From: Rhizobium johnstonii 3841
GTDB taxonomy: Bacteria > Pseudomonadota > Alphaproteobacteria > Rhizobiales > Rhizobiaceae
Length of the DNA: 64,000 nt
Direction of reading: 5' to 3'
NCBI RefSeq assembly: GCF_000009265.1
Contig: NC_008380.1
Span: 4,278,501 to 4,342,500 of the forward strand
Part shown: piece after piece, positions 17,653 through 26,858 of the stretch
How the letters are laid out: every line of letters starts with the position of its first letter
Position numbering within the stretch: the first letter of the stretch is position 1
The notes under the pieces: model-generated
The model's input: only the letters and a program-made list of their open reading frames with translations
Database searches by the model: none
What the model was told of the DNA's origin: nothing
Made by a program: the position numbers and the translations under genes

Positions 17653-19509
17653 ATGAAAATCAAGCTCCCGCACGCTGGCCTTCTTTTATCGGCAGCAGTG
17701 CCAGCTGGGGCCGCCGATGCGGCGCTCGGCGATCTGCCGGTCTGGAAGCTGCAGGATCTTTATCCCTCCGCCACCTCCACCGCCTTCGTCGCCGACATGG
17801 AAAAGGCCGGCAAGGCCGCGATCGCCTTTGAAGAAAAGTGGAAGGGCACACTCACTGAGGCGGCGGCGAAGACCGGCGCTGAGGGCATCGGCTCGGCGCT
17901 GAAAGAATATGAGGCGCTGGACGACATCATCGGCCGCCTCGGCTCCTTTGCCGGCCTCACTTATTTCTCCGACACCACCAACCCGACAAACGGCAAGCTC
18001 TACGGCGACGTACAGGCCAAGATCACCGAATTTTCCGGCCATCTCCTGTTCTTCGCGCTGGAACTGAACCGCATCGACGACGCGGTGATCGACGCCTGCA
18101 TGGCCAATGATCCCGCCGCCGGACATTATCGCCCTTGGCTGCTCGACCTCAGGAAGGACAAGCCCTACCAGCTCGACGACAGGCTGGAACAGCTCTTCCT
18201 CGAGAAGTCGATGACATCGGCCGCCGCCTTCAACCGCCTCTTCGACGAAACCATGGCGGAACTTCGCTACGACATCGATGGCGCGAAAGTGCCGCTCGAA
18301 GTGGCGCTGAACAAGCTGCAGGAAAAGGATCCGGAAGTGCGCCGCAAGGCAGCCATGGCGCTCGCCGAAACCTTCAAGGCGAATATCCGCACCTTTACGC
18401 TGATCACCAACACGCTTGCCAAGGATAAGGAGATCGCCGACCGCTGGCGCGGCTTCGAGGACATCGCCGACAGCCGACACCTGGCAAATCGCGTCGAGCG
18501 CGAGGTCGTCGATGCGCTGGCCGCCGCCGTCCGCGAAGCCTATCCCCGCCTTTCGCATCGCTATTACAAGATGAAGGCGAAATGGCTCGGCATGGAGCAG
18601 ATGAATTTCTGGGACCGCAACGCGCCGCTTCCGGAAACCTCCAGCGCCATCATCTCGTGGCCCGAGGCGAAGGACACGGTGCTGTCGGCCTATGGCAATT
18701 TTGCCCCCGAGATGGCTGATATCGCCAGGCGCTTCTTCGACGAACAGTGGATCGATGCTCCGGTCCGTGCCGGCAAGGCGCCCGGCGCCTTCGCGCATCC
18801 GACGGTTCCCTCGGCCCATCCCTATGTGCTCGTCAATTATATGGGCAAGCCGCGCGATGTAATGACGCTTGCCCATGAACTCGGCCACGGCGTGCATCAG
18901 GTTCTCGCCGGCGCACAGGGGGCGTTGATGTGCCAGACGCCTCTGACGCTTGCCGAAACCGCTTCCGTCTTCGGCGAGATGCTGACCTTCCGCGCGCTTC
19001 TGCAAAAGACCACCGATACGCGCGAACGCAAGGCGATGCTCGCCCAGAAGGTCGAGGACATGATCAACACGGTCGTGCGCCAGATCGCCTTCTACGAATT
19101 CGAGCGCAAGCTGCACACCGCCCGCAAGGCCGGCGAACTCACAGCTGACGACATCGGCGAACTCTGGCTCTCCGTACAGTCGGAAAGCCTTGGGCCGGCG
19201 ATCAGCATTTCCGAGGGATACGAGACCTACTGGGCCTATATCCCCCACTTCATCCACTCGCCCTTCTATGTCTACGCCTATGCCTTCGGCGATTGCCTGG
19301 TGAATTCGCTCTATGCCGTCTACCAGAAGGCGGAGAAGGGCTTTCAGGAGAAGTATTTCGAACTGCTGAGGGCCGGCGGCACCAAGCACCACTCCGAACT
19401 GCTGAAACCTTTCGGCCTCGACGCCACCGATCCGTCGTTCTGGAGCCAGGGCCTGTCGATGATCGAAGGGCTGATCGACGAACTGGAAGCGTTGGATAGA
19501 GCGGCCTGA
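17653..19509 (+). CDS. pepF: M3 family oligoendopeptidase F
   Basis: 618-residue zinc endopeptidase degrading short peptides in the cytosol. The zinc site is His408-Glu409-Leu-Gly-His412 in LAHELGHGVHQ, with Glu435 in LAETASVFGEM as the likely third ligand. Downstream, the YAFGDCLVNSLYAVY region is a family hallmark. Length matches the M3B group. ATG 17653 is preceded by GAGAGGAA at somewhat long spacing. An N-terminal hydrophobic stretch (LLLSAAVPAGAADAA) is short and may not be a signal peptide. Confidence 0.93.
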   Translation: MKIKLPHAGLLLSAAVPAGAADAALGDLPVWKLQDLYPSATSTAFVADMEKAGKAAIAFEEKWKGTLTEAAAKTGAEGIGSALKEYEALDDIIGRLGSFAGLTYFSDTTNPTNGKLYGDVQAKITEFSGHLLFFALELNRIDDAVIDACMANDPAAGHYRPWLLDLRKDKPYQLDDRLEQLFLEKSMTSAAAFNRLFDETMAELRYDIDGAKVPLEVALNKLQEKDPEVRRKAAMALAETFKANIRTFTLITNTLAKDKEIADRWRGFEDIADSRHLANRVEREVVDALAAAVREAYPRLSHRYYKMKAKWLGMEQMNFWDRNAPLPETSSAIISWPEAKDTVLSAYGNFAPEMADIARRFFDEQWIDAPVRAGKAPGAFAHPTVPSAHPYVLVNYMGKPRDVMTLAHELGHGVHQVLAGAQGALMCQTPLTLAETASVFGEMLTFRALLQKTTDTRERKAMLAQKVEDMINTVVRQIAFYEFERKLHTARKAGELTADDIGELWLSVQSESLGPAISISEGYETYWAYIPHFIHSPFYVYAYAFGDCLVNSLYAVYQKAEKGFQEKYFELLRAGGTKHHSELLKPFGLDATDPSFWSQGLSMIEGLIDELEALDRAA

Positions 19510-19530
19510 TCAGCCCTGTCCCCACGCCAA

Positions 19531-19556
19531 ACCTCTTCCCGCAAGCGGGAAGAGGT
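19531..19556. repeat. Palindromic REP-like sequence between pepF and pabB
   Basis: ACCTCTTCCCGC-AA-GCGGGAAGAGGT is a perfect 12-bp dyad with a 2-nt centre and no T-tract. It resembles short dispersed palindromes common in rhizobial intergenic DNA. Confidence 0.5.
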
Positions 19557-19602
19557 GCCAGCAGGCGGACGAGGGATCGCGCTCCAAGAAAAGACGCCGC
19601 CG

Positions 19603-20763
19603 ATGGCCGAAACCCAACCCACTATTCTCTTCCGCGACGACGTGACCGGACAGGTGATGCTCTTTGCCGAACCGGCGGAGATCATCGTTGCCAGGACGCG
19701 CGCCGAGTTCTTTGCAGGCCTTGCCCGGATGGAGCAGGCCAAGGCCGCAGGCAAGTGGCTTGCCGGCTACATGGCCTATGAGGCCGGATACCTCTTCGAG
19801 GAAAAACTTGCTCCCTTCGCCGGGGAGCATCGCGAGACCCCGCTCATCTGTTTCGGCGTGTTCGACGCTCCGCAGGCCGATACGCATCCGCTTGCCCAGC
19901 CAAGACAGCGCCTCGAAAACGAGGAATTCCTCACCGCGCCGAAGGCCGCCTGGAATTTTCCTATATATAAAGAGCGTTTCGAGCGTCTCCACCAGCACCT
20001 GCGGCTCGGCGACGCCTATCAGGCAAACCTCACCATGCCGATCGAGGCCCGCTGGAGCGGCGATCCCCGTGCCGCCTTCTGGTCGCTGATCGAACGCCAG
20101 CCGGTCAAATACGGCGCGCTGGTCGATCTCGGCGGCCCGATCATCCTTTCGCGGTCGCCCGAACTTTTCTTCCGCACCGACGAAGGGGGCTGGATCGAGA
20201 CCCATCCGATGAAGGGCACGGCGAAACGCGGCGCTACCGCCGCCGAGGATGCCGAAATCATCGAGGCCATGCGCAGCGATATCAAGACGCAGGCGGAAAA
20301 CCGCATGATCGTCGATCTCCTGCGCAATGATATCTCCCGCATCACGGAGGTCGGCACGCTCGACGTCCCGAAGCTCTTCGACATCGAGACCTATCCGACC
20401 GTCCACCAGATGGTCAGCCATGTCCAGGCAAGGCTCCGCCCCGATCTTTCGATCCGCGACATCTTCTCCGCGCTCTTTCCCTGCGGTTCGATCACCGGAG
20501 CGCCGAAGATGCGGGCAATGGAAATCCTCCATGCGCTCGAGGATGTCCCGCGCGACGCCTATTGCGGCGCGATCGGCATGATCTCGCCCACCGGCGCCAT
20601 GCGTTTTTCCGTCGCCATCCGCACGATCACGCTTTTTCAGGGCGGCAAGGCCGTCTTCAATGTCGGCGGCGGCATCGTCTTCGATTCGACCGCCGAGGCC
20701 GAATATGAGGAATGCCTGCTCAAGGCCCGCTTCGCTGTCGGCGACCAATGGATTGCGCGATGA
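19603..20763 (+). CDS. pabB: Aminodeoxychorismate synthase component I
   Basis: 386 residues of the chorismate-binding family, converting chorismate to 4-amino-4-deoxychorismate on the folate pathway. Motifs: GDAYQANLTMP, SRSPELFF, THPMKGTAKRG, NRMIVDLLRND, and the signature FPCGSITGAPKMRAM. The protein is shorter than E. coli PabB, as is usual for the alpha-proteobacterial form paired with a class IV aminotransferase. It begins at ATG 19603; the stop overlaps the next ATG by 4 bp, giving a coupled pabB-pabC-like pair. Confidence 0.93.
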   Translation: MAETQPTILFRDDVTGQVMLFAEPAEIIVARTRAEFFAGLARMEQAKAAGKWLAGYMAYEAGYLFEEKLAPFAGEHRETPLICFGVFDAPQADTHPLAQPRQRLENEEFLTAPKAAWNFPIYKERFERLHQHLRLGDAYQANLTMPIEARWSGDPRAAFWSLIERQPVKYGALVDLGGPIILSRSPELFFRTDEGGWIETHPMKGTAKRGATAAEDAEIIEAMRSDIKTQAENRMIVDLLRNDISRITEVGTLDVPKLFDIETYPTVHQMVSHVQARLRPDLSIRDIFSALFPCGSITGAPKMRAMEILHALEDVPRDAYCGAIGMISPTGAMRFSVAIRTITLFQGGKAVFNVGGGIVFDSTAEAEYEECLLKARFAVGDQWIAR

Positions 20764-21389
20764 TCGATTTTTCGCTGATCGAGACGCTGCGCTGGCAGCC
20801 CGGCGAGGGCTTCATCCGCCTGCGGCTGCATCTCGCCCGGCTTTCCCGCTCCGCCCGTCGCCTTGGCTTCCCGCAGCCGATCGAGGCGGCGGCCAAGCTC
20901 GACGAAGCCGTTGCGGGTGCTGCCGGTCCGCTGCGCGTCCGCCTGACCTTCGACGCGCAAGGCCAGATCGAGGTGACGAGCGCCGCTTTCGTGCCCCTGG
21001 CGCCCGATACCACCTGGACCGTCCGTCTCGCCGAAACCCGTCTGAATTCCGCCGACAGGCTGCTACGCGTCAAGACCACGCGCCGCGCCGTCTACGAGGC
21101 CGCTCGCGCCGAATACAGGCCTGATGAAGCCGATGAAGTCATGCTTTTGAACGACCGCGGCGAAGTCTGTGAGGGCACCATCACCTCGATCTTCCTGGAC
21201 GATGGAACCGGCATCCTGCGCACCCCGCCGATCTCCTGCGGCCTGCTTGCCGGCGTGCTGCGCACCGAGCTCATCTGCCGGCGGCAGGCCCGCGTCGGCC
21301 GTATCTCGCTTGCCGATCTCGATGCCGGCACGCTTTATATCGGCAATTCGCTGCGCGGCCTGATCCGCGCAAACCTCGTCAGGAGCTGA
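20760..21389 (+). CDS. Class IV aminotransferase / aminodeoxychorismate lyase-like
   Basis: 209 residues of PLP fold type IV. Landmarks: RLRLHLARLSRSARRLGF, the expected PLP Lys in RLLRVKTTRR, EVMLLNDRGEVCEGTITSIF, and TPPISCGLLAGVLR. ATGA overlap with pabB indicates coupled translation, so its likely role is removing pyruvate from aminodeoxychorismate to make p-aminobenzoate (PabC). It is shorter than typical PabC, lacking part of the N-terminal subdomain, as in other rhizobial versions. Confidence 0.88.
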   Translation: MIDFSLIETLRWQPGEGFIRLRLHLARLSRSARRLGFPQPIEAAAKLDEAVAGAAGPLRVRLTFDAQGQIEVTSAAFVPLAPDTTWTVRLAETRLNSADRLLRVKTTRRAVYEAARAEYRPDEADEVMLLNDRGEVCEGTITSIFLDDGTGILRTPPISCGLLAGVLRTELICRRQARVGRISLADLDAGTLYIGNSLRGLIRANLVRS

Positions 21390-21391
21390 CC

Positions 21392-21676
21392 ATGTTCATT
21401 CTCTCGCTCACCTATGTGAAACCCAACGATGAAGCCGACAGGCACATGGAGCCGCACATGGCCTGGGTGAAGGAGGGTTATGCCAAGGGCTGGTTCCTCG
21501 CCTCAGGCCGCAAGATGCCGCGCACCGGCGGCGTCATCTTCGCAATCGGCGAGCGCGCCGCGATCGAGGCCTATGTCGCCGCCGATCCCTTCATCATCCA
21601 TGGCATTGCCGAATACGACATCACCGAGCTTACCGTAACGACGGCGGTCGAAGGACTGGAAATCCTGAAGGGCTGA
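21392..21676 (+). CDS. YciI-family protein
   Basis: 94-residue ferredoxin-fold protein. The pattern FILSLTYVKPNDEADRHMEPH...WVKEGYAKGWFLASGRKMPRTGG is that of YciI-like proteins with the conserved His and Asp. It starts 2 bp after the preceding stop and is the third gene of the pab operon. YciI proteins are small dimers of uncertain enzymatic role; association with pabBC is by position only. Confidence 0.88.
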   Translation: MFILSLTYVKPNDEADRHMEPHMAWVKEGYAKGWFLASGRKMPRTGGVIFAIGERAAIEAYVAADPFIIHGIAEYDITELTVTTAVEGLEILKG

Positions 21677-21693
21677 ATTTGCAGGAGCCGATC

Positions 21694-22059
21694 ATGGATG
21701 ATCTCGCAGCCCATCTGAAAGAGCTCGAAGAAAAACTCTTCGACCCGTCCGTTCGCGCCTCGCGGGAGATGCTGACTACGCTGCTCTCGCGCGATTTCCG
21801 TGAAATCGGCAGTTCCGGACGGCTCTATACCTTCGACGTCATTGTGCCCAGTCTTTTGGCCGAACAACGGACGGGAACGTCCCGCGGCGAGCATTTCGAA
21901 ACCCAAAGACTTGCGGAGCACATCGCGCTCGTCACCTACCGCGCCATTTACACAGACACCGACGGAAGCGAAAGGCGGACGCTGCGCAGTTCCATCTGGC
22001 GGCTGGAAGAGGACGGGCACTGGCGCATGCTCTTCCACCAGGGCACCGTCATCGGTTAA
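21694..22059 (+). CDS. NTF2-like / DUF4440 protein
   Basis: 121 residues with the SnoaL/NTF2-like layout: an N-terminal helix (HLKELEEKLFDPSV), LLSRDFREIGSSG, ITYRA-type strand ALVTYRAIY, and SSIWRLEEDGHWRMLFHQGT at the end. ATG 21694 has CAGGAG upstream; an in-frame TTG at 21679 is less likely. It is 17 bp downstream of the YciI gene, so probably the last gene of the same operon. Function is unknown. Confidence 0.82.
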   Translation: MDDLAAHLKELEEKLFDPSVRASREMLTTLLSRDFREIGSSGRLYTFDVIVPSLLAEQRTGTSRGEHFETQRLAEHIALVTYRAIYTDTDGSERRTLRSSIWRLEEDGHWRMLFHQGTVIG

Positions 22060-22254
22060 GCCAATCCATCAAGCTGCCGATCCCCAGGACGGTTTCGCCA
22101 GCCCTATCGGCACTCGATATTTGGCCTTTCCCCCTCAACGCTCTTTATTGTGACGTCGTTTTATGGTTAGAGCCGGTCACCTCGCACTCTCTGCGGCAAT
22201 TTCAAAACAATTCTTCGGGCTGAACGCCTTCGTCGCCTTCCACAGGAGAAAAGA

Positions 22255-23706
22255 ATGACGGAACAGAATTATCCGGTATATGCCGAAATTACCGGTCCGA
22301 TCGTAATGATCGGCTTTGGCTCCATCGGCCGCGGCACGCTGCCCCTGATCGAGCGCCATTTCAAATTCGACAAGAGCCGGATGGTCGTCATCGACCCTCG
22401 TGAAGAGCCCTCCGACATGGAGATCCTGAAGAAGCACGGCGTTCGCCACATCAAGGAATATGTCACCAAGGACAATTACAAGGAACTGCTGAAGCCGCTG
22501 CTGACGGAAGGCGAAGGTCAGGGTTTCTGCGTTAACCTCTCGGTCGACACCTCCTCGCTCGACATCATCAAGCTCTGCCGCAAACTCGACGTTCCCTATA
22601 TCGACACCGTCGTCGAGCCCTGGCTCGGCTTCTATTTCGACAAGGGCATGAGCAATGCCGACCGCACCAACTATGCGCTGCGCGAAACCATGCGCAAGGA
22701 AAAGGCGAAGAACCCGGGCGGCGCCACCGCCGTGTCCACCTGCGGCGCCAATCCGGGCATGGTCTCCTGGTTCGTCAAGCAGGCGCTCGTCAACCTGGCC
22801 AACGACATCGGCCTCAAGTTCGAGGAGCCGGACCAGCACGATCGCGAAGGCTGGGCAAAGCTGATGAAGAAGGTCGGCGTCAAGGGCATTCACATCGCCG
22901 AGCGCGACACCCAGCGCACCAAGCATCCGAAGCCGCTCAACGTCTTCTGGAACACCTGGTCCGTCGAAGGCTTCATCTCTGAAGGCCTGCAGCCGGCCGA
23001 ACTCGGCTGGGGCACGCATGAAGAATGGATGCCGAAGAACGCCAAGAAGCACAAGAAGGGCAACAAGGCGGCGATCTACCTGGAGCAGCCGGGCGCCAAC
23101 ACCCGCGTGCGCACCTGGTGCCCGACGCCCGGCCCGCAGTACGGCTTCCTCGTTACCCACAACGAGTCGATCTCGATCGCCGACTTTTTCACGGTCCGCG
23201 ACAAGGACGGCGAAGTGACCTTCCGTCCGACCTGCCACTATGCCTACCATCCGGCCAACGACGCCGTTCTCTCGCTGCATGAGATGTTCGGCAATGGCGG
23301 CACGCCGCAGCCGGTCCATCACGTTCTCGACGAGGACGAGCTGGAGGACGGCATCGACGAACTCGGCGTCCTGCTCTACGGCCACGAGAAGAATGCCTAT
23401 TGGTATGGCTCGCGCCTGTCGCTGGAAGAAACCCGCCGCATCGCGCCCTACCAGAACGCCACCGGCCTGCAGGTGACTTCCGCCGTCCTCGCCGGCATGG
23501 TCTGGGCGCTGGAAAACCCGAATGCCGGCATCGTCGAAGCCGACGAGATCGATTACAAGCGCTGCCTCGAAGTGCAGATGCCCTATCTCGGCCCGGTCGA
23601 AGGCCACTACACCGACTGGACCCCGCTCGACGGCCGTCCAGGCCTCTTCCCCGAGGATATCGACACCAAGGATCCGTGGCAGTTCAGGAACATTCTGGTT
23701 CGCTGA
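22255..23706 (+). CDS. hss: Homospermidine synthase
   Basis: 483 residues; joins two putrescine molecules (or putrescine and spermidine) with NAD+ as hydride shuttle to make homospermidine, the major polyamine of rhizobia. The N-terminal Rossmann motif is IVMIGFGSIGRGTLP, followed by VIDPREEPSD. The active-site region STCGANPGMVSWFVKQAL and the C-terminal TDWTPLDGR are conserved. CAGGAG precedes ATG 22255 and a strong terminator follows, so it is probably monocistronic. The 195 bp upstream holds the promoter; I could not fix its -10/-35. Confidence 0.96.
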   Translation: MTEQNYPVYAEITGPIVMIGFGSIGRGTLPLIERHFKFDKSRMVVIDPREEPSDMEILKKHGVRHIKEYVTKDNYKELLKPLLTEGEGQGFCVNLSVDTSSLDIIKLCRKLDVPYIDTVVEPWLGFYFDKGMSNADRTNYALRETMRKEKAKNPGGATAVSTCGANPGMVSWFVKQALVNLANDIGLKFEEPDQHDREGWAKLMKKVGVKGIHIAERDTQRTKHPKPLNVFWNTWSVEGFISEGLQPAELGWGTHEEWMPKNAKKHKKGNKAAIYLEQPGANTRVRTWCPTPGPQYGFLVTHNESISIADFFTVRDKDGEVTFRPTCHYAYHPANDAVLSLHEMFGNGGTPQPVHHVLDEDELEDGIDELGVLLYGHEKNAYWYGSRLSLEETRRIAPYQNATGLQVTSAVLAGMVWALENPNAGIVEADEIDYKRCLEVQMPYLGPVEGHYTDWTPLDGRPGLFPEDIDTKDPWQFRNILVR

Positions 23707-23727
23707 GATTACCTGCACGGCTTTGAC

Positions 23728-23755
23728 AATGCCCGCCGCAAGGCGGGCATTTTTG
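23728..23755 (+). terminator. Rho-independent terminator of hss
   Basis: 9-bp stem ATGCCCGCC / GGCGGGCAT with GCAA tetraloop, then TTTTTG. Confidence 0.92.
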
Positions 23756-23877
23756 TAACGCCGGCTGTCTAAATGCCGCTCGCCGCCCCACCAAGGCTTG
23801 CCTTCATGCCGGGCGCGCGCCATGTTTTGCCCGAACTTGGCGGCTGTCCGCCGTGCCGATTCGCCGGGAGAAGCCTT

Positions 23878-24246
23878 ATGAACATCAGAACTGGTCTTGT
23901 TCTTGTCGGTGCAGCGGCCGCTCTTGCCGCCTGCGTTTCATCAGAGCCGCGTCGCTTGCCGGTTGCAACCGCGCCCGCCGCCACCGGCGTCGAAGGCAAT
24001 TGGAGCGATCCGAACGGCATCGTTTCCACCTTCCAGGGCGGTAGTTTCACCACCCGCACGACCGACAGCAACCAGCTTCTTGCCTCGGGCACCTATATCA
24101 ATACCTCACCGACCCTGGTGGAAATCAACATGACCTCGCTGGTGCGCAAGACGCAGTCCAAGGTCAATTGCGCCCTCGTCAACCCGAGCCAGCTCAATTG
24201 CACCTCCGATTCCGGCGCACAGTTCACGCTCTCCCGCCGCGGCTGA
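23878..24246 (+). CDS. omp10: Omp10-type outer-membrane lipoprotein
   Basis: 122 residues. The lipobox ALAAC ends at Cys19, after a short signal sequence. The mature part closely parallels Brucella Omp10: GNWSDPNGIVSTF, FTTRTTDSNQLLASG, LVEINMTSLVR and KVNCALVNPSQLNCTS with a cysteine pair. GGGAG lies 7 bp before ATG 23878. In Brucella this small lipoprotein is surface-associated and affects envelope properties; the same location is inferred here. Confidence 0.88.
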   Translation: MNIRTGLVLVGAAAALAACVSSEPRRLPVATAPAATGVEGNWSDPNGIVSTFQGGSFTTRTTDSNQLLASGTYINTSPTLVEINMTSLVRKTQSKVNCALVNPSQLNCTSDSGAQFTLSRRG

Positions 24247-24278
24247 AAGGTGCGGCGATAGGCTAGACTAAGTACAGC

Positions 24279-24599
24279 ATGCGGGCCTTCGCCTCTTACC
24301 TCGTCCTGCTGCTCGCCATGCCGCTTGCGGCACTTGCGGTTGTTTCGCCGGCCAACGAATATCGTGCCTAGGGCATCGCCGCTCCCGATTGCGACGGGCC
24401 GCTGCAGGTGCTGATCTTCGCCGTGCCGGCAGTCCTGATCTATGGTGCAGGCGCGCTCCTTGCCTATCGGGCCGGTCGGCGCTTTCATCGCCTCGTTTCC
24501 CTTCTCTGCCTGATCGTCGCGCTCGCGACGGTCCCGAATATCGCAGAGGCCGTGCACGAACTCTATCGAAACGCCGCCGACGGCGAATGCCAAGGATAG
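24279..24599 (+). pseudogene. Small membrane protein interrupted by an in-frame amber codon
   Basis: A 107-codon frame starts at ATG 24279 (MRAFASYLVLLLAMPLAALA...) and is stopped by TAG at 24369-24371 (codon 31). The same frame then continues open for 75 codons (GIAAPDCDGPLQVLIF, a second hydrophobic helix, RAGRRFHRLVSLL, and a third helix) to TAG 24597. The continuity of membrane-protein character on both sides of the stop argues for one recently inactivated gene. An internal ATG-less restart would give only the C-terminal part. Sequencing error is possible. Confidence 0.7.
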
Positions 24600-24772
24600 G
24601 AACCCGGCTTTTTTGCCCTGCCCCCTTGGAAAGCGCCTCGCCTGGCCCAGCTTTCTCTTGCGGTCGTGCATCGTCTGATGGAACATCCGCAGACCGGGAA
24701 ACCGCCCCGGCGCATAATGAAAGGGATCGGCGAGGATCAGGGGGATCTTTCGCCTCAATCAGGAGAACAGGG

Positions 24773-26734
24773 ATGACGAAGTCTTTCAGCTTCGGTCTTT
24801 TGACCGCGTCCATGCTGGCGCTCAGCGCGGGCGCCGCCTTTGCGGATTACGAACTCAATATTCTTCATATCAACGATTTCCATTCGCGCATCGAATCGAT
24901 CAACAAATTCGACTCCACCTGCTCGGCCGAGGAGGAAGGCAAGAAGGAGTGCTTCGGGGGTGCTGCCCGCCTGAAGACCGTGATCGACCAGCGCCGTCAG
25001 GCGCTATCCGGCAAGAACGTCGTCCTCCTCAATGCCGGCGACAATTTCCAGGGTTCGCTCTTCTACACGACCTACAAGGGAGCAGCCGAAGCCGAGTTCC
25101 TGAACCTGATGAAGTTCGACGCCATGACTGTCGGCAACCATGAATTCGACGACAGCGAGGACGGGCTTGCGACCTTCCTCGACAAGGTGCAGTTCCCTGT
25201 CGTGACGGCGAATGTCAAGGCGACAGCCGCCTCCAAGCTCGGCGACCGCATCAAGCCCTCGCTGGTGCTCGATGTCGCCGGCCAGAAGATCGGCATCGTC
25301 GGCGCCGTCACCAATGACACGGCAGAGCTTTCCTCCCCCGGCCCGAACGTCACGATCGCCGATGACGTTGAGGCCATTACCGCGGCCGTTCAGGATCTGA
25401 AGGGCCAGGGCGTCAACAAGATCATCGCGCTGACCCATGTCGGTTATCCCCGCGATCTCGCCCTGATCGCCAAGATCCCGGATGTCGATGTCGTGGTCGG
25501 CGGCCATTCCCATAGCCTGCTCTCCAACACCGATCCGAAGGCCGAAGGTCCGTACCCGACGATGGTCGACAATCCCGGCGGCTACAAGGTGCCGGTCGTC
25601 CAGGCCGCCTCCTACAGCAAGTATCTCGGCGATCTCGTCGTCAATTTCGACGATAGTGGCGTGGTCAAGGATGCCAAAGGCGATCCGATCCTGATCGATT
25701 CCAGCTTCACGCCCGATCCGGCCGTCATCACCCGTATCGCCGAACTGGCAAAGCCGATCGAGGAATTGCGCAAGAAGGTGATCGGCTCTTCCGAAAGCCC
25801 GATCGAAGGCGACCGCAAGGTCTGCCGCGTCAAGGAATGCTCGATGGGCAATCTGGTGGCCGACGCCATGCTCGATCGCACCAAAAACCAGGGCGTCACC
25901 ATCGCCGTGCAGAACGGCGGCGGCCTGCGTGCCTCGATCGACGGCGGCGAGGTCACCCAGGGCGAGGTCATCACCGTCCTGCCTTTCCAGAACACGCTCG
26001 CTACGTTTGAGACGACTGGCGCAGATGTCGTCAAAGCGCTCGAAAATGGTGTCAGCCAGATCGAGCAGGGCGCCGGGCGCTTCCCGCAGGTCGCCGGCCT
26101 GAAGTTCTCCTTCGACCAGGCGAAGCCTGTCGGCAGCCGCGTCGGCGATGTCCAGGTGAAGGAAGGCGACAGCTTCACTCCGATCGACCCGGCCAAGACC
26201 TACAAAGTCGCCACCAACAACTTCATGCGGGCCGGCGGCGATGGCTATTCGATCTTCAAGGACGGCAAGAACGCCTATGATTACGGCCCGGATCTTGCCG
26301 ACGTGACCGCCGAATATGTCGCCGCACATTCGCCCTACAAGCCCTACACGGATGGCCGCGTCACGGAACTGGCGCAGGCAGCGCCTGCTCCTTCTGCTTC
26401 CGAGCCGGCGCCTGCCGCACCGGCAACTCCGGCTCCCTCTACCGAACCCAGCCCTGCACCGGCTGCTCCTGCTCCATCCACCGAGCCGGCTCCCGCACCC
26501 GCTGCACCGGCACCAGCAGCACCCGCACCCACGGCGGAACCGGCACCGGCGGCCTCTACACCTGCCGCGACGACGCCTTCCACCCACGTCATCGCCGCGG
26601 GCGACACCTTTTGGGATCTCGCCGTGACCTTCTATGGCGACGGCACGATGTGGCGGAAGCTTTCGGATGCCAATGGCAACCCGAACCCGCGTCACCTGAC
26701 GGTCGGCAAGGAGATCGAGGTCCCCGCCAAGTAA
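24773..26734 (+). CDS. 5'-nucleotidase/UDP-sugar hydrolase with C-terminal LysM-like domain
   Basis: 653 residues. Signal peptide 1-24. The metallophosphatase domain holds the metal ligands in ILHINDFHSR, LLNAGDNFQGS, TVGNHEFDD, ALTHVG and VVGGHSHS. The 5'-nucleotidase C-terminal domain has QNGGGLRASIDGG and NNFMRAGGDGYS. A Pro/Ala-rich linker (~534-602) then leads to a ~50-residue LysM-like tail (AAGDTFWDLAVTFYGDG), likely binding peptidoglycan. It hydrolyses periplasmic nucleotides. AGGAG precedes ATG 24773. The wall-binding tail is unusual for this enzyme. A terminator follows. Confidence 0.92.
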   Translation: MTKSFSFGLLTASMLALSAGAAFADYELNILHINDFHSRIESINKFDSTCSAEEEGKKECFGGAARLKTVIDQRRQALSGKNVVLLNAGDNFQGSLFYTTYKGAAEAEFLNLMKFDAMTVGNHEFDDSEDGLATFLDKVQFPVVTANVKATAASKLGDRIKPSLVLDVAGQKIGIVGAVTNDTAELSSPGPNVTIADDVEAITAAVQDLKGQGVNKIIALTHVGYPRDLALIAKIPDVDVVVGGHSHSLLSNTDPKAEGPYPTMVDNPGGYKVPVVQAASYSKYLGDLVVNFDDSGVVKDAKGDPILIDSSFTPDPAVITRIAELAKPIEELRKKVIGSSESPIEGDRKVCRVKECSMGNLVADAMLDRTKNQGVTIAVQNGGGLRASIDGGEVTQGEVITVLPFQNTLATFETTGADVVKALENGVSQIEQGAGRFPQVAGLKFSFDQAKPVGSRVGDVQVKEGDSFTPIDPAKTYKVATNNFMRAGGDGYSIFKDGKNAYDYGPDLADVTAEYVAAHSPYKPYTDGRVTELAQAAPAPSASEPAPAAPATPAPSTEPSPAPAAPAPSTEPAPAPAAPAPAAPAPTAEPAPAASTPAATTPSTHVIAAGDTFWDLAVTFYGDGTMWRKLSDANGNPNPRHLTVGKEIEVPAK

Positions 26735-26757
26735 GACGATTTGTCTCGATGCCACTG

Positions 26758-26787
26758 GCCGGTCCGGGGTTTCCCGGGCCGGCTTTT
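26758..26787 (+). terminator. Rho-independent terminator of the 5'-nucleotidase gene
   Basis: 11-bp stem GCCGGTCCGGG / CCCGGGCCGGC (one G-U pair), then TTTTC. Confidence 0.85.
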
Positions 26788-26858
26788 CTTTCTATAGGGT
26801 GAACCACGATCTCCAGGCTGCGTATGAGCCGACGGGACAAAAGAGCGTTGGGGCCAGA

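Noticed and set aside
26375..26580. Pro/Ala-rich DNA repeat as a separate element
   Set aside because: It is the coding sequence of the linker in the 5'-nucleotidase; treated as part of that gene.
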